DNA of 64,000 nucleotides, from the NCBI GenBank assembly GCA_014529385.2, contig CM043949.1, forward strand, positions 106,744,554 to 106,808,553. The letters are read 5' to 3'. Below the pieces are notes generated by a model, which saw nothing but the letters and a program-made list of their open reading frames with translations, was not told where the DNA came from and made no database searches. This DNA comes from Adiantum capillus-veneris. Lineage: Eukaryota; Streptophyta; Polypodiopsida; Polypodiales; Pteridaceae. Of this stretch, positions 1-12,305 are shown piece by piece (within the stretch, counting starts at the first letter, position 1; the number at the start of each line of letters is the position of its first letter). A program made the translations under genes and the position numbers.

Positions 1-502
1 GGCAAGGTACGTAGCTACCGTCAAAACCTTGCTATTCCCTGTCTTCTTAGTGGTCGCAAATAAGCATTAAATTGATGCAACAAAGAATGAATAACCGTAG
101 CATCCATCTTACCATCATACTTACTGAAAGTCAACTTCTCTGTGACTGGATTGTTGGAGTCCGCATCACGGCTTGCGCCACTTGAGGAACTACCAACCTC
201 TTTGGCTAGTTCACACTTCGAGGCAAGAACTTGAACCAATTCTTGAGTGCGGAGTGCTCTTTGAGCCTCACGCTCAGCCTCCAAGGCCGCTCTTTGAGCC
301 TCCCAATCGGCCTCCCAGGCCGCTCGTCTTGCTTCAGCTTCCTCCTTTCTTTGTGCTTTTCTTTCTTTCGTTCGTCGCGCTCGCGTTCCAAGGCAATGCG
401 AGTCGCTTCTTGTTTGGCCATCATCGTCTTGACCATCGCCTCCATAAGATTTGGTACAATTTGTGGCGTAGATGGCCAAGGCGAAGGGTCGGAAAAATCT
501 CT
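1..502 (-). pseudogene. Gypsy-A gag, N-terminal part (interrupted)
   Basis: Read on the minus strand this is the continuation of a gag that starts at 9156 and is interrupted by Gypsy-B. A proline-rich head (DPSPWPSTPQIVPNL) leads into a long Arg/Glu/Ala-rich coiled coil, then a segment containing KLTFSKYDGKMD and a hydrophobic helix. The frame changes near position 345, where two overlapping frames each hold half of the sensible protein, and a stop occurs near 21, so the copy is broken. The rest of the element lies outside the window to the left. Gag-like coiled coils of this sort are typical of plant Ty3/Gypsy elements, but no zinc knuckle is visible here, so the assignment rests on position after a primer site and LTR. 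Confidence 0.6.
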
Positions 503-1982
503 TGAAACCGGCCTGTTCAATCCAAAAAGGGCGGTAGACTTTACTTCAAACCTTGATTTAGCTTTCACCCATCATTAGTCGTCTATTCTACCTGCACTTT
601 CAAGACACAACAAAGGGGAAAGGGATACAGGCTGCTAGTTTGCACTTGTATGAGAAGACCGACACCAGATTGGCCCCTAACTTAGGCGCCCCTTTCGGTA
701 TTTCTTTATTGATTAAAAGAGGGAATAAACGCTGCGGTTCCCTACAAGCTGCCCCGCACAAGCTTGGCTGAATTTCAACTGTTACGGCCCGATTTCAGCA
801 GCATAACTGTACTAGGACCCTTCACAGTCAGTATTCCCACACATTGAATGACTTTCCCGACGCATACGGGCACTTTGCAAAACCTGGCGAGAATCTGCAG
901 CACGCTGAATTCTCTGTTTTCAGCCCCGAAAATGCGCCAGATCACCTGTACAGCGGTCCCCTCGCATCCCCGAACCTCCTGGGGGTATTAGGGACCGTTT
1001 AGGGCCAAAACCCTAAACCTGCAAATATACACAGCAGGCTGTAATTTACTGTTTCGGGCTCCATTTCGCGTGCCAGTCGCATCCGTAGCAAGTCCTCGAG
1101 CTCCCGCACCTGTAGGGCTACTTGCCCTTTGAATCGGGCGAGATTTCTGGCGTGAAACCTCTCTGAATTCACCTGTACCTGCGGGGGATTAGCCGCTAGC
1201 TAATCCAGTACCTGTGCAAGAGGCTCTTGCCTCGGCAATCGCACATGAACCCACACAACTGTACATTGGTCAAGGAAAAGCCCACTAGAGGGGCATAACA
1301 TACTGCCATAGGGGAGAGAGAGAGAGGGCAGTGCGTAGCGTGCAGGGCATCACTCCTGGCACCGCACGGTACATAAGAGGGAAAGCAAGCACTCCATAGC
1401 TCTTAACCTGTGACAAAATCTGAAAATGAGCCTCTCCCAGCTTCAAATTCAGCACCACTTGTTGTTGCATGAGGAAAGTGCACCAAAAGGTGCCACTTGG
1501 CACATTTACAAGCATTTTCCCGTTCCTGGGTTGCCGCCTAAAAATCTCCCAACCGGTTGCCCAGTTGACTTCACGGCAGAGTAAGAAAATGTTCTCCTTG
1601 TTATTCCGGAGGTAATGACGCAAACACATTTTCAGGTCCCAAAATAGCAGTTCCCTAAATTTTAGGAGATGCTGCCATTGTATATTTCTAGGTCATTTGA
1701 CCCCCTTTGTACACTGCAGCCACACCCAAAACTGAAATGTAGCCTCTATAACAAAGGATTCCACTTTGGCTAGTCAATGACCCCACTTTGGCTAACCATA
1801 GTCTTTGTCCAACCTTAGTGCTCTCTTGCCCTCAGGCTTGGACTCCCTCTGGACAGTTCCACACTAGCTATGCAATGAAGGGCAGTTAGATTTCTGGAGG
1901 GGTGTTTCCAAAAAGTGAAAGTAAATAAATAATAAGAAAGAAATCAACAAAAAGGATAGATAGTAGTCACACGCTGGTGACA
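503..1982 (-). repeat. 3' LTR of Gypsy-B
   Basis: This 1,480-bp LTR matches 7616-9091 along its whole length with scattered single-base differences. On the element strand it begins TGTCACCAG and ends GGTTTCA, the canonical TG...CA ends. It contains two short GA-rich tracts. Long ORFs inside it (for example 1285-1629) recur in the other LTR and have no recognisable protein family, so they are not called as genes. Confidence 0.95.
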
Positions 1983-1994
1983 TACCCCCCTCTT
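1983..1994 (-). promoter_or_regulatory. polypurine tract of Gypsy-B
   Basis: On the minus strand the sequence AAGAGGGGGGTA abuts the first base of the 3' LTR. That is the position and composition expected of the RNase-H-resistant primer for plus-strand DNA synthesis. Confidence 0.8.
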
Positions 1995-2707
1995 GAAATC
2001 TCAAACGTCCTCGTTTGCATCTATGTCGTAGACGCTCACAGTCAACACTGATGTATTCAACACCTGTCGACACATGTACGACACATACATGCTCATTGTC
2101 AACCCTGGTGTATTCAACACCTCGTCGACACATGTATTGCCTGCGTGTGAACCCTGTCCCAATGACATAGTGGTAGCTTCGCACTCTTCCATTGCTTTGA
2201 GTCACTAACTTTCCAATGACAAAATGGTAGCTACACATTTTGCCACTGTCTTATAGTACACGTTGGGCCTAGTAACACTTTCGAGCATCCCCAAACCGAC
2301 AGTTTAAGAATGCAGTTACACATGTACCCTTTAATAGAAGCAATTACTGTATCCTTGACAAACTGACAAGAAATACTCACTTCTATAGCACTAACCAAAC
2401 TTTTGGACATTCCATAAGAGCAATTGCCAAACTGACAATCTGTACAGCTCTAACATTCATGTAACATGTACTTGATTTGAGCTCACTTTAAATACCATGT
2501 ACATCATTTGTTTCAAAAGCCATTGTCACACTAACAATCCATGTAGCTTTGAAACTCAAGGGATCAAGGTAGGTTGCAAATCGAAGGCTTCAAGGTAAAG
2601 TGATAACACAGTTGGTGACTCTGCAAGTTCACCTTCTTCCATCCACTTAGCATCCATTGGTGGATAGTTTCTGAACTTTACCAAGTAACGCCTAGCAACC
2701 TTGCCTT
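1995..2707 (-). other. Gypsy-B 3' untranslated stretch
   Basis: About 700 bp between the integrase stop and the polypurine tract. It contains short imperfect repeats of CAACACCTGTCGACACATGTA type (about 2058-2135) but no protein I can recognise. Such 3' leaders before the polypurine tract are common in plant Gypsy elements. Confidence 0.5.
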
Positions 2708-5700
2708 TCACTTTCCTTTCTTTGTGTGCCAAAATCTTTCGGGGATCAAGATCTCGTCAAGTTCCTCGACTTCCGGCTGATCTTCAGCTGGCATATCTTC
2801 TGGCACATCGCCCACATAGGGTCTGAGAAGACTCACATGAAACGCATTGTGAATCTTCCAACTGTCAAGCAATTTCAGCCTATATGCAACATCACTGATT
2901 ATGTCGCACACTTGAAAAGGCCCATAGTAACGCATGTTGAGCTTTCGAAACAGTCTTTCCTTGCCCTTCATCTTCTTTAACCTTGCCTTTTCAAAGCGTA
3001 GAAGCACCCAATCACCAAGTGAAAATACCACTTCACGACAGTGACGATCAGCTGCTTTCTTTTGCTTTGCCTGAGTCTTTTCCAAGGCCACTTTGACCTT
3101 CTTGTACATTTCATCCATGTCTTGAACATACTTATCTGCTTCAAATATCTTGTCCTTTGTATGTAGTATGGGAGGAACTTTCTTGCCACCTTCAACTATC
3201 TCAAAAGGTGCCTTGCCAGTTGATGAATGCACTGTATTATTGTATGCATACTCCACCAATGGCAAATACTGCTCCCACTTTCCTTTATGCTCTGACACAT
3301 AGCATTTCAGCAGATCTAGGACAGTAGAATTTGCCTCTTTTGACTGCCCATCTGTTTGAGGATGAAATGACGAAGAGAATTTGAGCATTGTGCCCATATT
3401 CTCAAACAAGCCTCTCCAGAACAACCTTGTCATGCGTGGATCACGGTCGCTAACAATCGACTGTGGCATGCCATGATACTTAAAAATATTGCTCATAAAC
3501 AAGCGTGCCATCTGATCTGGCTTTATCTTCTTCCTGACAGGAATAAAATGAGCCTGTTTGCTTAATCTTTGATCTTTCGAGAACGCAGACAGGAAACGAT
3601 GGTACTTGGACCATCATTTACTTGGTACTTGGCAAATTAGGCATTCTCGCACAAAGGCATCCACATCTCTTCTCAATGTAGGCCAATAGAAGAATGTCTC
3701 AACCGCTTTAACTGTAGCATCGATACCACGATGCCCTGCATACGGAGGGACATGACTCTCTTCTATAACTTTGCGTCGCAATGGCTTTGTGACACACAAT
3801 CTGCCATGCATCATCATGAACCCATCTTTAAGAAGATAGTGTTCATGACGTTGTCCATCCATTAGCTGCTCGAAGACCCTTGCAAAATCTTCATCATTTG
3901 CATCCTGTTCTCTCATATCATCAAGTTCATGATGATAAGGAATTGACACAGCTGATATTTGTGGCTTCCTTAACAAGGCATCAACCACAACGTTCTTCTT
4001 GCCTTCCACATGCACAATCTGAAAATGAAACATGACAAGATATTTGCCCATCGCATATGCTTCTCAGATAACTTTGTCTGTGTCAAGAAGTATCGCAAGG
4101 TCTGATGGTCCGTTTGGACAACGAAATCTGCACCTAGCAGGTAGTGTTTCCAACTTAAGAGCGCATGAATCACAGCCAATAACTCTTTCTCATAGACCTG
4201 CATGGTCATCTCTGGCCCTTGCAAAATTCTGCTCTCATAGGCTACTACCCTGCCATCTTGCATTAGCACTGCACCAATGCTACTACCACAGGCGTCACAC
4301 TGGACCACAAATGACTTCCTAAGATCTGGCAACACAATGACTGGATCTGAAGTCATCTTTTCCTTTAAGAGATTAAAAGTTGAAATCTCTTTCTGTGTCC
4401 ATCTAAAGGTGACTGCCTTCTTTTGAAGAGCATGTAAAGGTGAAGCAATCTCAGCGAAATTTCGAATAAACCTTCTGTAATAGGAGCATAGTCCCAAGAA
4501 ACTTCGGACATCATGCACCGTCTTCAAATCTGGCCATGACTTGATCGCTTCAACTTTTGCAGGATCCATTCTAACACGATCCTTTGAGACAATGTGTCCC
4601 AAAAAGTAGATCTCTTCCAGAAAAAATTCACTTTTCTTTGCATTGATGAGCAACCTATGACTGCGTAACTCTTTGAACACAATGGCCAAGTGATGCCTAT
4701 GCTCCTCTTCATTCTTTGAGTAGACTATCATGTCATCAAAGAATGTACCAACAAACTGCTGGTGTGGACGGAAAATTCTGTCCATCATCCGATTCAACGT
4801 AGCAGGAGCATTTGTGAGACCAAAGGGCATCACTAAAAATTCGTAAAGGCCAAACGTTGTTCTAAAAGCAATCTTGTGCACATCCTTTGATCTAATGCGG
4901 ATCTGATGGTACCCACTCTTTAGATCTATCCTGCTAAACATAGCTACTCCTTCTAGTTTGTCCAGAATGTCATCAATTCTAGGTATAGGGAACCTATTCT
5001 TGATGGTATTCTTGTTCAGTGCACGGTAGTCGATGCACATACGCCATGAGCCATCCTTTTTCTGCACCAACAACACCGGAGAACAGAATGGAGATGAACT
5101 GGACTGAATCAGCCTCTTTTCTAACAGCTCCTGTACTTGGCCCATTATCTCTTTCTGCCGAGCCGCACTAACCCTGTACGGAGGCTTATTTGGTGGGCTA
5201 CTGCCTGGCACCAAATCTATCACATGGTCCTCGGGTCTCTCTGGCGGTAATTGAGACGGTAATGAATCGGAAAAACAATCACTATACTGTTGTAAAAACA
5301 TTGACCTTTCTTTATCTAGCACAGATAAATTCGATTCATCACAATCTGACACTTCACGTGCAAAAACCAAGTACGCAGAAAGATGCTTTTTCATTACAGA
5401 AGTAATAGCAGAAGCTAATACAGTGGGAATAGACTCCCCTTTAAGCTTTACATCCAGAATGTGAGTCTTTCCCTTGCTCTGTACAGTGATCTTTTTGTTG
5501 TAGGCATCCATGATTCCCTGTACACGAAACAACCAAGGAATACCTAACAACACATCACATCCGTCCAGTGGCATGATGTAAAATTCTTCAGCATCTACAT
5601 AGGACTGGATATGTAGGCGCAACTTTCCGATGATGGGTGTCACAGCCTCTGTATGGCCAGGACATGCCAAACCTGCCTCTGCTGTATACCCCATCTCTTC

Positions 5701-6528
5701 AGGTCTGATTCCCAACTTTGAAGCCAATTCTGGGGAAATGAAGTTGGCTTTGGCCCCTGGATCAAAGAAGATAAGCACTGTTTGACCCCTGACCTTTCCC
5801 CATGCTCTGCAAAGCTCACTTGCATCTGAATTTGGCTTGTCGCCCACCATATCTGGCACTAGACCAGCCATGGGCTTCTTTCCTTTCCTGTCCTCCTTGT
5901 CTTCAGAATCAGCTGGCCTTTTCTTTGTAGGACAATTGTAAGCAATGTGGCCACGCTGCTCACAGATGAAGCATTTGTTCTCTGACCTCGGGACCTTCTT
6001 TTGCTCTTCCGACTTGCGAGGAAAACGTCTTTTCCATTTCTTTGCTGGTCCCTTTTCTGATTCAGCGGTAGCTTTGCCTTTCCCTGCGTTGGCTGGCTCC
6101 TGAGTCACTTTAGGAACCTCCTTGGGAGCATACTTCTTCGCTGAATTTTTCTTGGCTGATCCTTCCTTGACGCCAATATTGAATTCACAATCTTCTCCCT
6201 TGAGCAAACCATTGCCAGTGTTTGCTACCTCGATGAGCTGCGTCAAAGTAGTGACTTTGGTCTTCGTGCAGTACTTTCTCAATCCTTTGGGTAGGCCACA
6301 ACAGTATTTTTCAATCTGTTCTGTCAATGGCACAAACCTATAAGAAGTTACTGGAAGTAGAGCTTTCCAAAACTTTCGATTGTAGTCATCCAGATTCTTG
6401 CAAGTAGCAGCATTAAGCTGGTGCCATTCTGTCATGACATCTGCTTCAAAGTCATCAGATAACCATGCTGCTGCAAAAATCTGCTTGAAGTAAATCCATG
6501 TGGAAAGTTGTCCACCATTGTCCCGCAT
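2708..6528 (-). pseudogene. Gypsy-B gag C-terminus and pol (PR-RT-RH-IN), broken
   Basis: The main open frame (6528-3970, 852 codons) carries the end of the gag domain, a CCHC zinc knuckle (CFICEQRGHIAYNC, near 5950), an aspartic protease whose active site reads FFDPGA (near 5758), a Gypsy reverse transcriptase with catalytic FFDD (near 4740) and RNase H starting QCDACGSSIG. A frameshift near 4050 moves the end of RNase H and the integrase H2C2 zinc finger to another frame (to 3614). After the finger (CLICQ) the next recognisable integrase sequence is KQAHFIPVRKK (about 3550). Roughly 60 residues holding the first catalytic Asp are therefore deleted. The C-terminal integrase part (3511-2708) is open and contains SDRDPRM and FHPQTDGQS. 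The element cannot supply its own integrase. Confidence 0.9.
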
Positions 6529-6530
6529 TC

Positions 6531-7508
6531 CCTGTCAAGAAAGTGGCTGCCTTGCGGACCTTTGAAGCCTCTGTAAAGTTTCCCCCTGCATAGGCCTTGT
6601 CAAACTGCTAGAGGAATGAGAGAGCCTTCTTCCTGTCATCAAACCCTATAAAGGTCGTGAAAGTCACACCTTTGCCACCTTCTTTGTACGGAGTTGGCCT
6701 CTCCAGCGGCGTTAAGTTGTCATATGGAAGTGACTGAAACATGGGAACACTGTTAGGGTTCATTTGTGTTCCCTAACCGCAATTAAGTTGACCTAGAAAT
6801 GCCATATTTGGTTGCTGATTTGTAATTCCAGCCATACCAAAATTTGCCTGTGGCATCCCAAATTGGCCCTGAGTGCTTTGAAACCCTGGTAGCATACCCG
6901 TGACACCATACATGGGGTTAGGCATCATCGTTTGAGCACCCCCGAACACTGTTCCTGGCGTGTAAAACTGATTTCCAGGCACATGACCAGCCATGCTCTG
7001 GAATACCGATCCACCTCCAAAATAGCCAGGGTGTACTGAAGGTGGTGGGAAGACTTGTTGCATAGCCTGTAGGTTGCTTCCCTGTCCATTAGAACCAGCT
7101 ATAGGCTGTTGAGAAGTGGCTGGCTGAACTGGTACAGCTTGAAAGACTGGCATCTCAGCCACCTGCTCTTTGCACCTTAGGCATAGGTTGTGGAGACCAC
7201 ATATTCTCCGTCAAGTGTACAGGTGTTTCCATTGACTCTGCAGTATGAATCACCTGTGCTCGAGCCTTAACAGGCTTTTGAATATGATCCAGTGACCCAA
7301 TTTGCTGAGACGGAACAGGAGGTTGCAGGAAGGCTAAAAACCTTGGGTTCTGCATTACTTGTGTGAACATAGCCACAGCAATAGTCAACTGGGTCCTGAA
7401 TATATCATCATCTGTCTGTGGTGGTCTTGAAGACTCACCCACTTCATGTGTCTGTTGACCCTGTGAAGAGGAAACCTCTTCAGTCACATCATCTAGTCTG
7501 TCAGCCAT
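6531..7508 (-). pseudogene. Gypsy-B gag, N-terminal two thirds
   Basis: The likely start is the ATG at 7508 (MADRLDDVTEE); the frame is open upstream but only through non-ATG codons. The protein is Gln/Gly/Pro/Met-rich in its first half (many FG, GM and PGF motifs, 7100-6800), like the matching region of Gypsy-E. It then enters the retrotransposon gag domain (KVRKAATFLTGNAGQWW near 6560). There are frameshifts near 7160 and near 6530, and a stop at 6773. The last shift comes from a small deletion just after GQWW, as comparison with Gypsy-E shows. Confidence 0.85.
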
Positions 7509-7597
7509 AATTGCAATTCCCTGTGTCTGGTCTATGATCCCCTGTGTCTTCAAGCCCAAATTGACCAAGGCTCACTTCTATGGGAAAAAGTGATTCG

Positions 7598-7615
7598 ATC
7601 CCGTCGATGGAACCA
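7598..7615 (-). promoter_or_regulatory. primer binding site of Gypsy-B (not initiator Met)
   Basis: On the element strand TGGTTCCATCGACGGGAT follows the 5' LTR with no spacer. The same 18 bases occupy the same place in Gypsy-E (14951-14968). A PBS starts with TGG because it pairs with the CCA end of a tRNA. The match is not to the initiator-Met site TGGTATCAGAGC used by other elements here, and I cannot name the tRNA. Confidence 0.8.
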
Positions 7616-9091
7616 TGAAACCGGCCTGTTCAATCCAAAAAGGGCGGTAGACTTTACTTCAAACCTTGATTTAGCTTTCACCCATTATTAGTCGTCTATT
7701 CTACCTGCACTTTCAAGACACAACAAAGGGGAAAGGGATACAGGCTGCTAGATTGCACCTGTATGAGAAGACCGACACCAGATTGACCCCTAACTTAGGC
7801 GCCCCTTTCGGTATTTCTTTATTGATTAAAAGAGGGAATAAACGCTGCGGTTCCCTACAAGCTGCCCCGCACAAGCTTGGCTGAATTTCAACTGTTCTGG
7901 CCCGATTTCGGCAAGATAACTGTACTAGGACCCTTCACAGTCAGTATTCCCACGCATTGAATGACTTTCCCGACGCATACGGGCACTTTGCAAAACCTGG
8001 CGAGAATCTGCAGCACGCTGAATTCTCTGTTTTCAGCCCCGAAAATGCGCACAATCACCTATACAACGGTCCCCTCGCATCCCCGAACCTCTTGGGGTAT
8101 TAGGGACTGTTTAGGGCCAAAACCCTAAACCTGCAAAAATACACACCAGGCTGTAATTTACTGTTTCGGGCTCCATTTCGCGTGCCGGTCGCATCCGTAG
8201 CAAGTCCTCCAGCTCCCGCACCTATAGGGCTACTTGCCCTTTGAATCGGACGAGATTTCTGGCGTGAAACCTCTCCGAATTCACCTGTACCTACGGGGGA
8301 TTAGCCGCTAGCTAATCCAGTACATGTGCAAGAGGCTCTTGCCTCGGCAATCGCGCATAAACCCACACAACTGTACATTGGTCAAATGAAAAGCCCACTA
8401 GAGGGGCATAACATACTGCCATAGGGGAGAGAGAGGGCAGTGCGTAGCGTGCAGGGCATCACTCCTGGCACCGCACTGTACATAAGAGGGAAAGCAAGCA
8501 CTCCACAGCTCTTAACCTGTGACAAAATCTGAAAATGAGCCTCTCCCAGCTTCAAATTCAGCACCACTTCTTGTTGCATGAGGAAAGTGCACCAAAAGGT
8601 GCCACTTGGCACATTTACGAGCATTTTCCCGTTCCGGGGTTGCCGCCTAAAAATCTCCCAACCGGTTGCCCAATTGACTTCACGGCAGAGTAAGAAAATG
8701 TTCTCCTTGTCATTCCAGAGGTAATGACGCAAACACATTTTCAGGTCCCAAAATAGCAGTTCCCTAAATTTTAGGAGATGCTGCCATTGTATATTTCTAG
8801 GTCATCTGACCCCCTTTGTACACTGCAGCCACACCCAAAACTGAAATGTAGCCTCTGTAGCAAAGGATTCCACTTTGGCTAGTCAATGACCCCACTTTGG
8901 CTAACCATAGTCTTTGTCCAACCTTAGTGCTCTCTTGCCCTCAGGCCTGGACTCCCTCTGGACAGTTCCACACTAGCTATGCAATGCAGGGCAGTTAGAT
9001 TTCCCGAGGGGTGTTTCCAAAAAGTGAAAGTAAATAAATAATAAGAAAGAAATCAACAAAAAGGATAGATAGTAGTCACACGCTGGTGACA
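7616..9091 (-). repeat. 5' LTR of Gypsy-B
   Basis: This 1,476-bp LTR pairs with 503-1982. The boundaries are fixed by the TCTCT target duplication on the right, the primer site on the left, and where the two copies stop matching (CTGGTGACA at 9091). It should carry the element promoter, but I could not pick out a convincing TATA box. Confidence 0.95.
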
Positions 9092-9096
9092 TCTCT

Positions 9097-9616
9097 TGGT
9101 GGGGAAAATTCTTCGTCGCCTCTCTCGTGCTCATCACTTGTATGCGAAATATCCATTCCGCTTCGGGTGATGACCATGCACTATGATCTTTGGTTCCTAA
9201 GTTCACGAGGAACTTGGGTTCTTGAGGGGTCTTGAGGTTCTTGAGGTTCTTGAGGGTTTTCTTTCGCTTGCAATCTGTGTTTGAGAAGGATCTTCTCTTC
9301 ACCCGAATTCTACTCTTTTCCACGGGCGCACCCCTTCGCGGCCTTGCGCTCACACCAAGGTTACTTTTTCCCACCTCACGTCGATTGGCCGGCCGCTAAG
9401 TGCACGGTCCGCTCTCAATGAGTGAAAAGAGGCACAAGGGGAGGCTGGATAAGCCCTTCGTTCTTGGGATTCCTGTCACTCTTCAAAAACACGATTAGGA
9501 ATCGACACACCCAAGCGAACTTTAGTTCATGCAACCGCAACAAGCAAAAAAATCCTTGTGATTCTTGTGGTTCTTTCCTTGAGTGATACAGAACACTGCC
9601 AAAGCTCTGAAACCAA
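9097..9616 (-). pseudogene. Gypsy-A leader and start of gag
   Basis: Reading leftward from the primer site, this is an untranslated leader followed by a gag start at the ATG ending at 9156 (MDISHTSDEHERGDEEF). The frame runs into the Gypsy-B insertion and resumes at 502 without loss apart from the duplicated target, giving the proline-rich motif described for 1-502. The leader holds a short tandem array of a 9-base GGTTCTTGA unit (about 9205-9250, plus strand). A longer overlapping open frame (to 9374) lacks an ATG and is rejected as the start. Confidence 0.65.
9604..9615 (-). promoter_or_regulatory. primer binding site of Gypsy-A
   Basis: TGGTTTCAGAGC on the minus strand differs at one base from TGGTATCAGAGC, the initiator-Met tRNA primer site of most plant LTR elements. 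It fixes the element's direction and places its 5' LTR to the right. Confidence 0.7.
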
Positions 9617-10540
9617 TGTAAGGTGCAACGGAATGAATGTTGTTCTTTCTCAAGATGAGTGCTCCATAATGTGCTCAACGTTCCTTTTTGTTCTTATAGA
9701 AGGGAGAGCCTTCAGTCTTTAATGAGAGAGTGCAATGATCACGAATAAAGTGAGCGGACATTGTGCGTGCAAGTGTATGAGACTGAGAGATAGAGAGAGA
9801 AGAGAAATACGACACCAGAGACGTTGTAAAACCCTCCTCCGAAGGCCCCACTCTCGTTGGCGAGAGTAGTCTACGATTGATTGCACAAACTGATACAAAG
9901 TGTATGCATGAAATTGATGCAAGTCTAGGCTAGGTTGATGTCGACGACGGGGGTGAAGCGACCGACGTTGTGGTTGAAATCTGATGGTCTTTATCTGCTG
10001 TCCAGAAAACGCTGATGGCTGAATTCTGCGATTGCTGAAAACGCTGTGGAAAACGCTGATTTTGCTGGTCTTTATGGCTGAAAATCTGCTGCTACTGTGG
10101 GGCTGAAATGGCTATGGAAAGGGACTGAAAACAACCTGCTGAAAATCGCCAAATACTGAAATCTGCAACGGGCAATGCCTGGATGAAAAACGCTAGGTTG
10201 GATGAGGCTTGGCGATGGGTGTTTTGCTGAAAACGCTAGGTCTTGTGATGGCTCTGCGGTAATGATCTTCTGAAAACGCCAGGTTTAGGGAGGCTAGGCG
10301 ATGATGATCAAAAACGCTCGGACTTGCTTGAGGGGAAAATCGCCCCAAGTGGGAGTCTTGCTGAGAGAGAGGGAAACCTGTTGCCAAAGGCCTGTGTTCT
10401 CCTTGCTCATCTGCCAAATAGTGCTAAGCTTGGTTTGCTTATATATTATCTTACCCCATTTGCCCTACCTACTTTCCAACAAAAGTCATTTAAATTAATA
10501 AGTGAAAAATGTCAAAAATAGGTAAACTAGGCTAAATGCA
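9617..10540 (-). repeat. 5' LTR of Gypsy-A (putative limits)
   Basis: The left limit is set by the primer site (LTR ends ...TTACA one base before TGG). The right limit is where Gypsy-C coding sequence starts; the first fitting TG on the minus strand is at 10540, giving about 924 bp. A TATA-like sequence lies near 10440 (minus strand AATATATAAGC). The interval is full of short AAAACGCTGA-type repeats (10000-10330). No second copy lies in the window, so the limits are inferred. Confidence 0.55.
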
Positions 10541-12305
10541 CTGGAAAATTCCCCTGAAGGATTCTGATGGATTCTGATGGAATGCTTTCCCGATAGCACG
10601 CCACCGAACCAGCCACCTTGCAGAGTTAGCACAGCCCATAATGAGGAAACTATGAACCAAGTGAAAGAGCTTGTAGAAAAGGGTCTAATTCAGCCTAGTA
10701 CATCACCTTACAGTTCGCCAGTGTGTTATTAGTAATGAAGAAAGATGGATCTTGGAGAATGTGCATTGACTAAAGAGCTCTCAATAAAATCGCCATCAAG
10801 AACACATTTCCAATACCCAAGATCAATAATATACTGGACAGGCTACAGGGTTCTACATGTTTTAGGAAAATTGACCTAAAAAGTGGCTATCATCATATCA
10901 AGATCGCTCCTAGAAATGTATACAAGACCACGTTCAAGACGTTCCTTGGATTGTACAAGTATTTGGTGATGCCTTTCAGTCTCACAAACGCTCCTGCAGC
11001 ATTCAATAGGATGATGAAAAAGACTTTTAGAAAGTACGGGTCATTTGTGGGCACCTTCTTTGATGACATCATCGTATTCTCTCCAAGTGTCAGGCAGAGC
11101 ACAAACACCATCTATTATAGATTTTCCAGGCACTACAGCAACATCGATTGGTGATTAACGGGAACAAGAACGAGTTTTTTCTTGCGAGAGATACACTTTT
11201 TGAGACACATAGTCTATACAGAGGGTGTCAAGATGGACCTAGCCAAGGTGGAAACCATTAGAGATTGGCCAGATTTAAAGAGCGTACATGAAGTTCAAAG
11301 CTTTCAAGACTCTTAAAGAGCAATTAACCGGTCCAGTGTTGGTATTACCAAATTTTCAAAAAACATTTGAGCCTTGAGGTCTACTGTGATGCGTGTTGGC
11401 GCAGTATCAGAGTGGTCTTAATACAGGAGGACCATGTTTTAGCTTATGAGAGTAGAATGTTTTCACCACCAAAGCAGGTTGCACAGATTTATGAGAAAGA
11501 GCTATTGGCAGTTATCCATGCTCTTACTCAGTGGCACCATGTTCTACTCAAAGCCGATTTTACAATGTTTACCGATTACCAAAGTTTGAGATACTTTTGT
11601 CCCAGAAACAACTCTAGGACAAACAGATAAGATAGGCGAATATTTTGTCCTAGTTTCACTTTTAGATCGTCCATGTTAAGCAAAAGAAGAACTTGGTGGC
11701 GAACGTGTTGTCTCGCAAGCAACAGATTTTTGTGATTTACTATCAAAACTTTGAGGATATGGATGATCAATACGCCACAGATCCAGATTTTGAAGACATC
11801 TTTGACCAACTGTAGAGTGGGGAGACAGTCGTAGGCTATGCTCTAAACTTTACTTGATGCAGGAGAACATGTTATGTGTAACTTAAGGTTGAGGAATAAG
11901 GTTTTAACAGTGTCACTGTCCACCTTTTGCGAGTCATTGCAGCATAGACACCACTTTGATAGGTGTGAAAAAGTATTTCTATTGGCCAAGGCTCGAAAGG
12001 GATGTGGACGAGTTTGTTCGCAGTTGCTTAGTGTGCCAAAGGTCAAGTTTGACAGGCATACGGCACCTCGCCTACTACAACCTCTTATCTATTCCTAGTT
12101 GACCTTGGGAGAGTATAGCAATGGACTTCATTTTTTATCTTCTCAAGACTCAGAGTTAGCATGATGGCATTTGGACAGTCATCGGCCGATTCAGCAAACA
12201 TGCTCACTTTATTCCGGTAAAGAAGACGGGAATCTATAGTTTCAAATAAAGATCCCCGAATCAGGAGCTTGTTTTGGAGGGGAATTTGGGAGAATATAGG
12301 TACAT
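10541..12305 (+). pseudogene. Gypsy-C pol, reverse transcriptase to integrase, interrupted
   Basis: This is a degenerate plus-strand pol closely related to Gypsy-B. The join to the Gypsy-A LTR cuts off everything before the residues resembling PPNQPPCRVS (10598). Reverse transcriptase follows (MKKDGSWRMCID near 10737; GTFFDDIIVFS near 11053), then RNase H (YCDACWRSI near 11382; YEKELLAVIHAL near 11490) and the integrase finger and core (KYFYWPRLERDVDEF near 11970; AMDFIF near 12119). Many stops and frameshifts are present. Coding similarity stops at 12305 (ENIGT), where LTR-D is inserted, and resumes at about 17303. Confidence 0.85.

Larger units (their letters stand above)
503..9091 (-). mobile_element. 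Gypsy-B, complete Ty3/Gypsy retrotransposon
   Basis: This is a full-length element of 8,589 bp on the minus strand. Its two LTRs (503-1982 and 7616-9091) are nearly identical by eye, begin TGTCACCAG and end GGTTTCA on the element strand, and are flanked by a perfect 5-bp target duplication TCTCT (498-502 and 9092-9096). A primer site sits directly inside the 5' LTR and a polypurine tract directly inside the 3' LTR. The order gag, protease, reverse transcriptase, RNase H, integrase defines Ty3/Gypsy. Several frame breaks and a lost integrase core make it non-autonomous. It inserted into the gag of Gypsy-A. Confidence 0.95.

Noticed and set aside
1285-1629. 114-codon open frame inside the Gypsy-B LTR, with a copy at 8382-8738
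   Set aside because: It is conserved only because the LTRs are copies of each other, and shows no protein family features.
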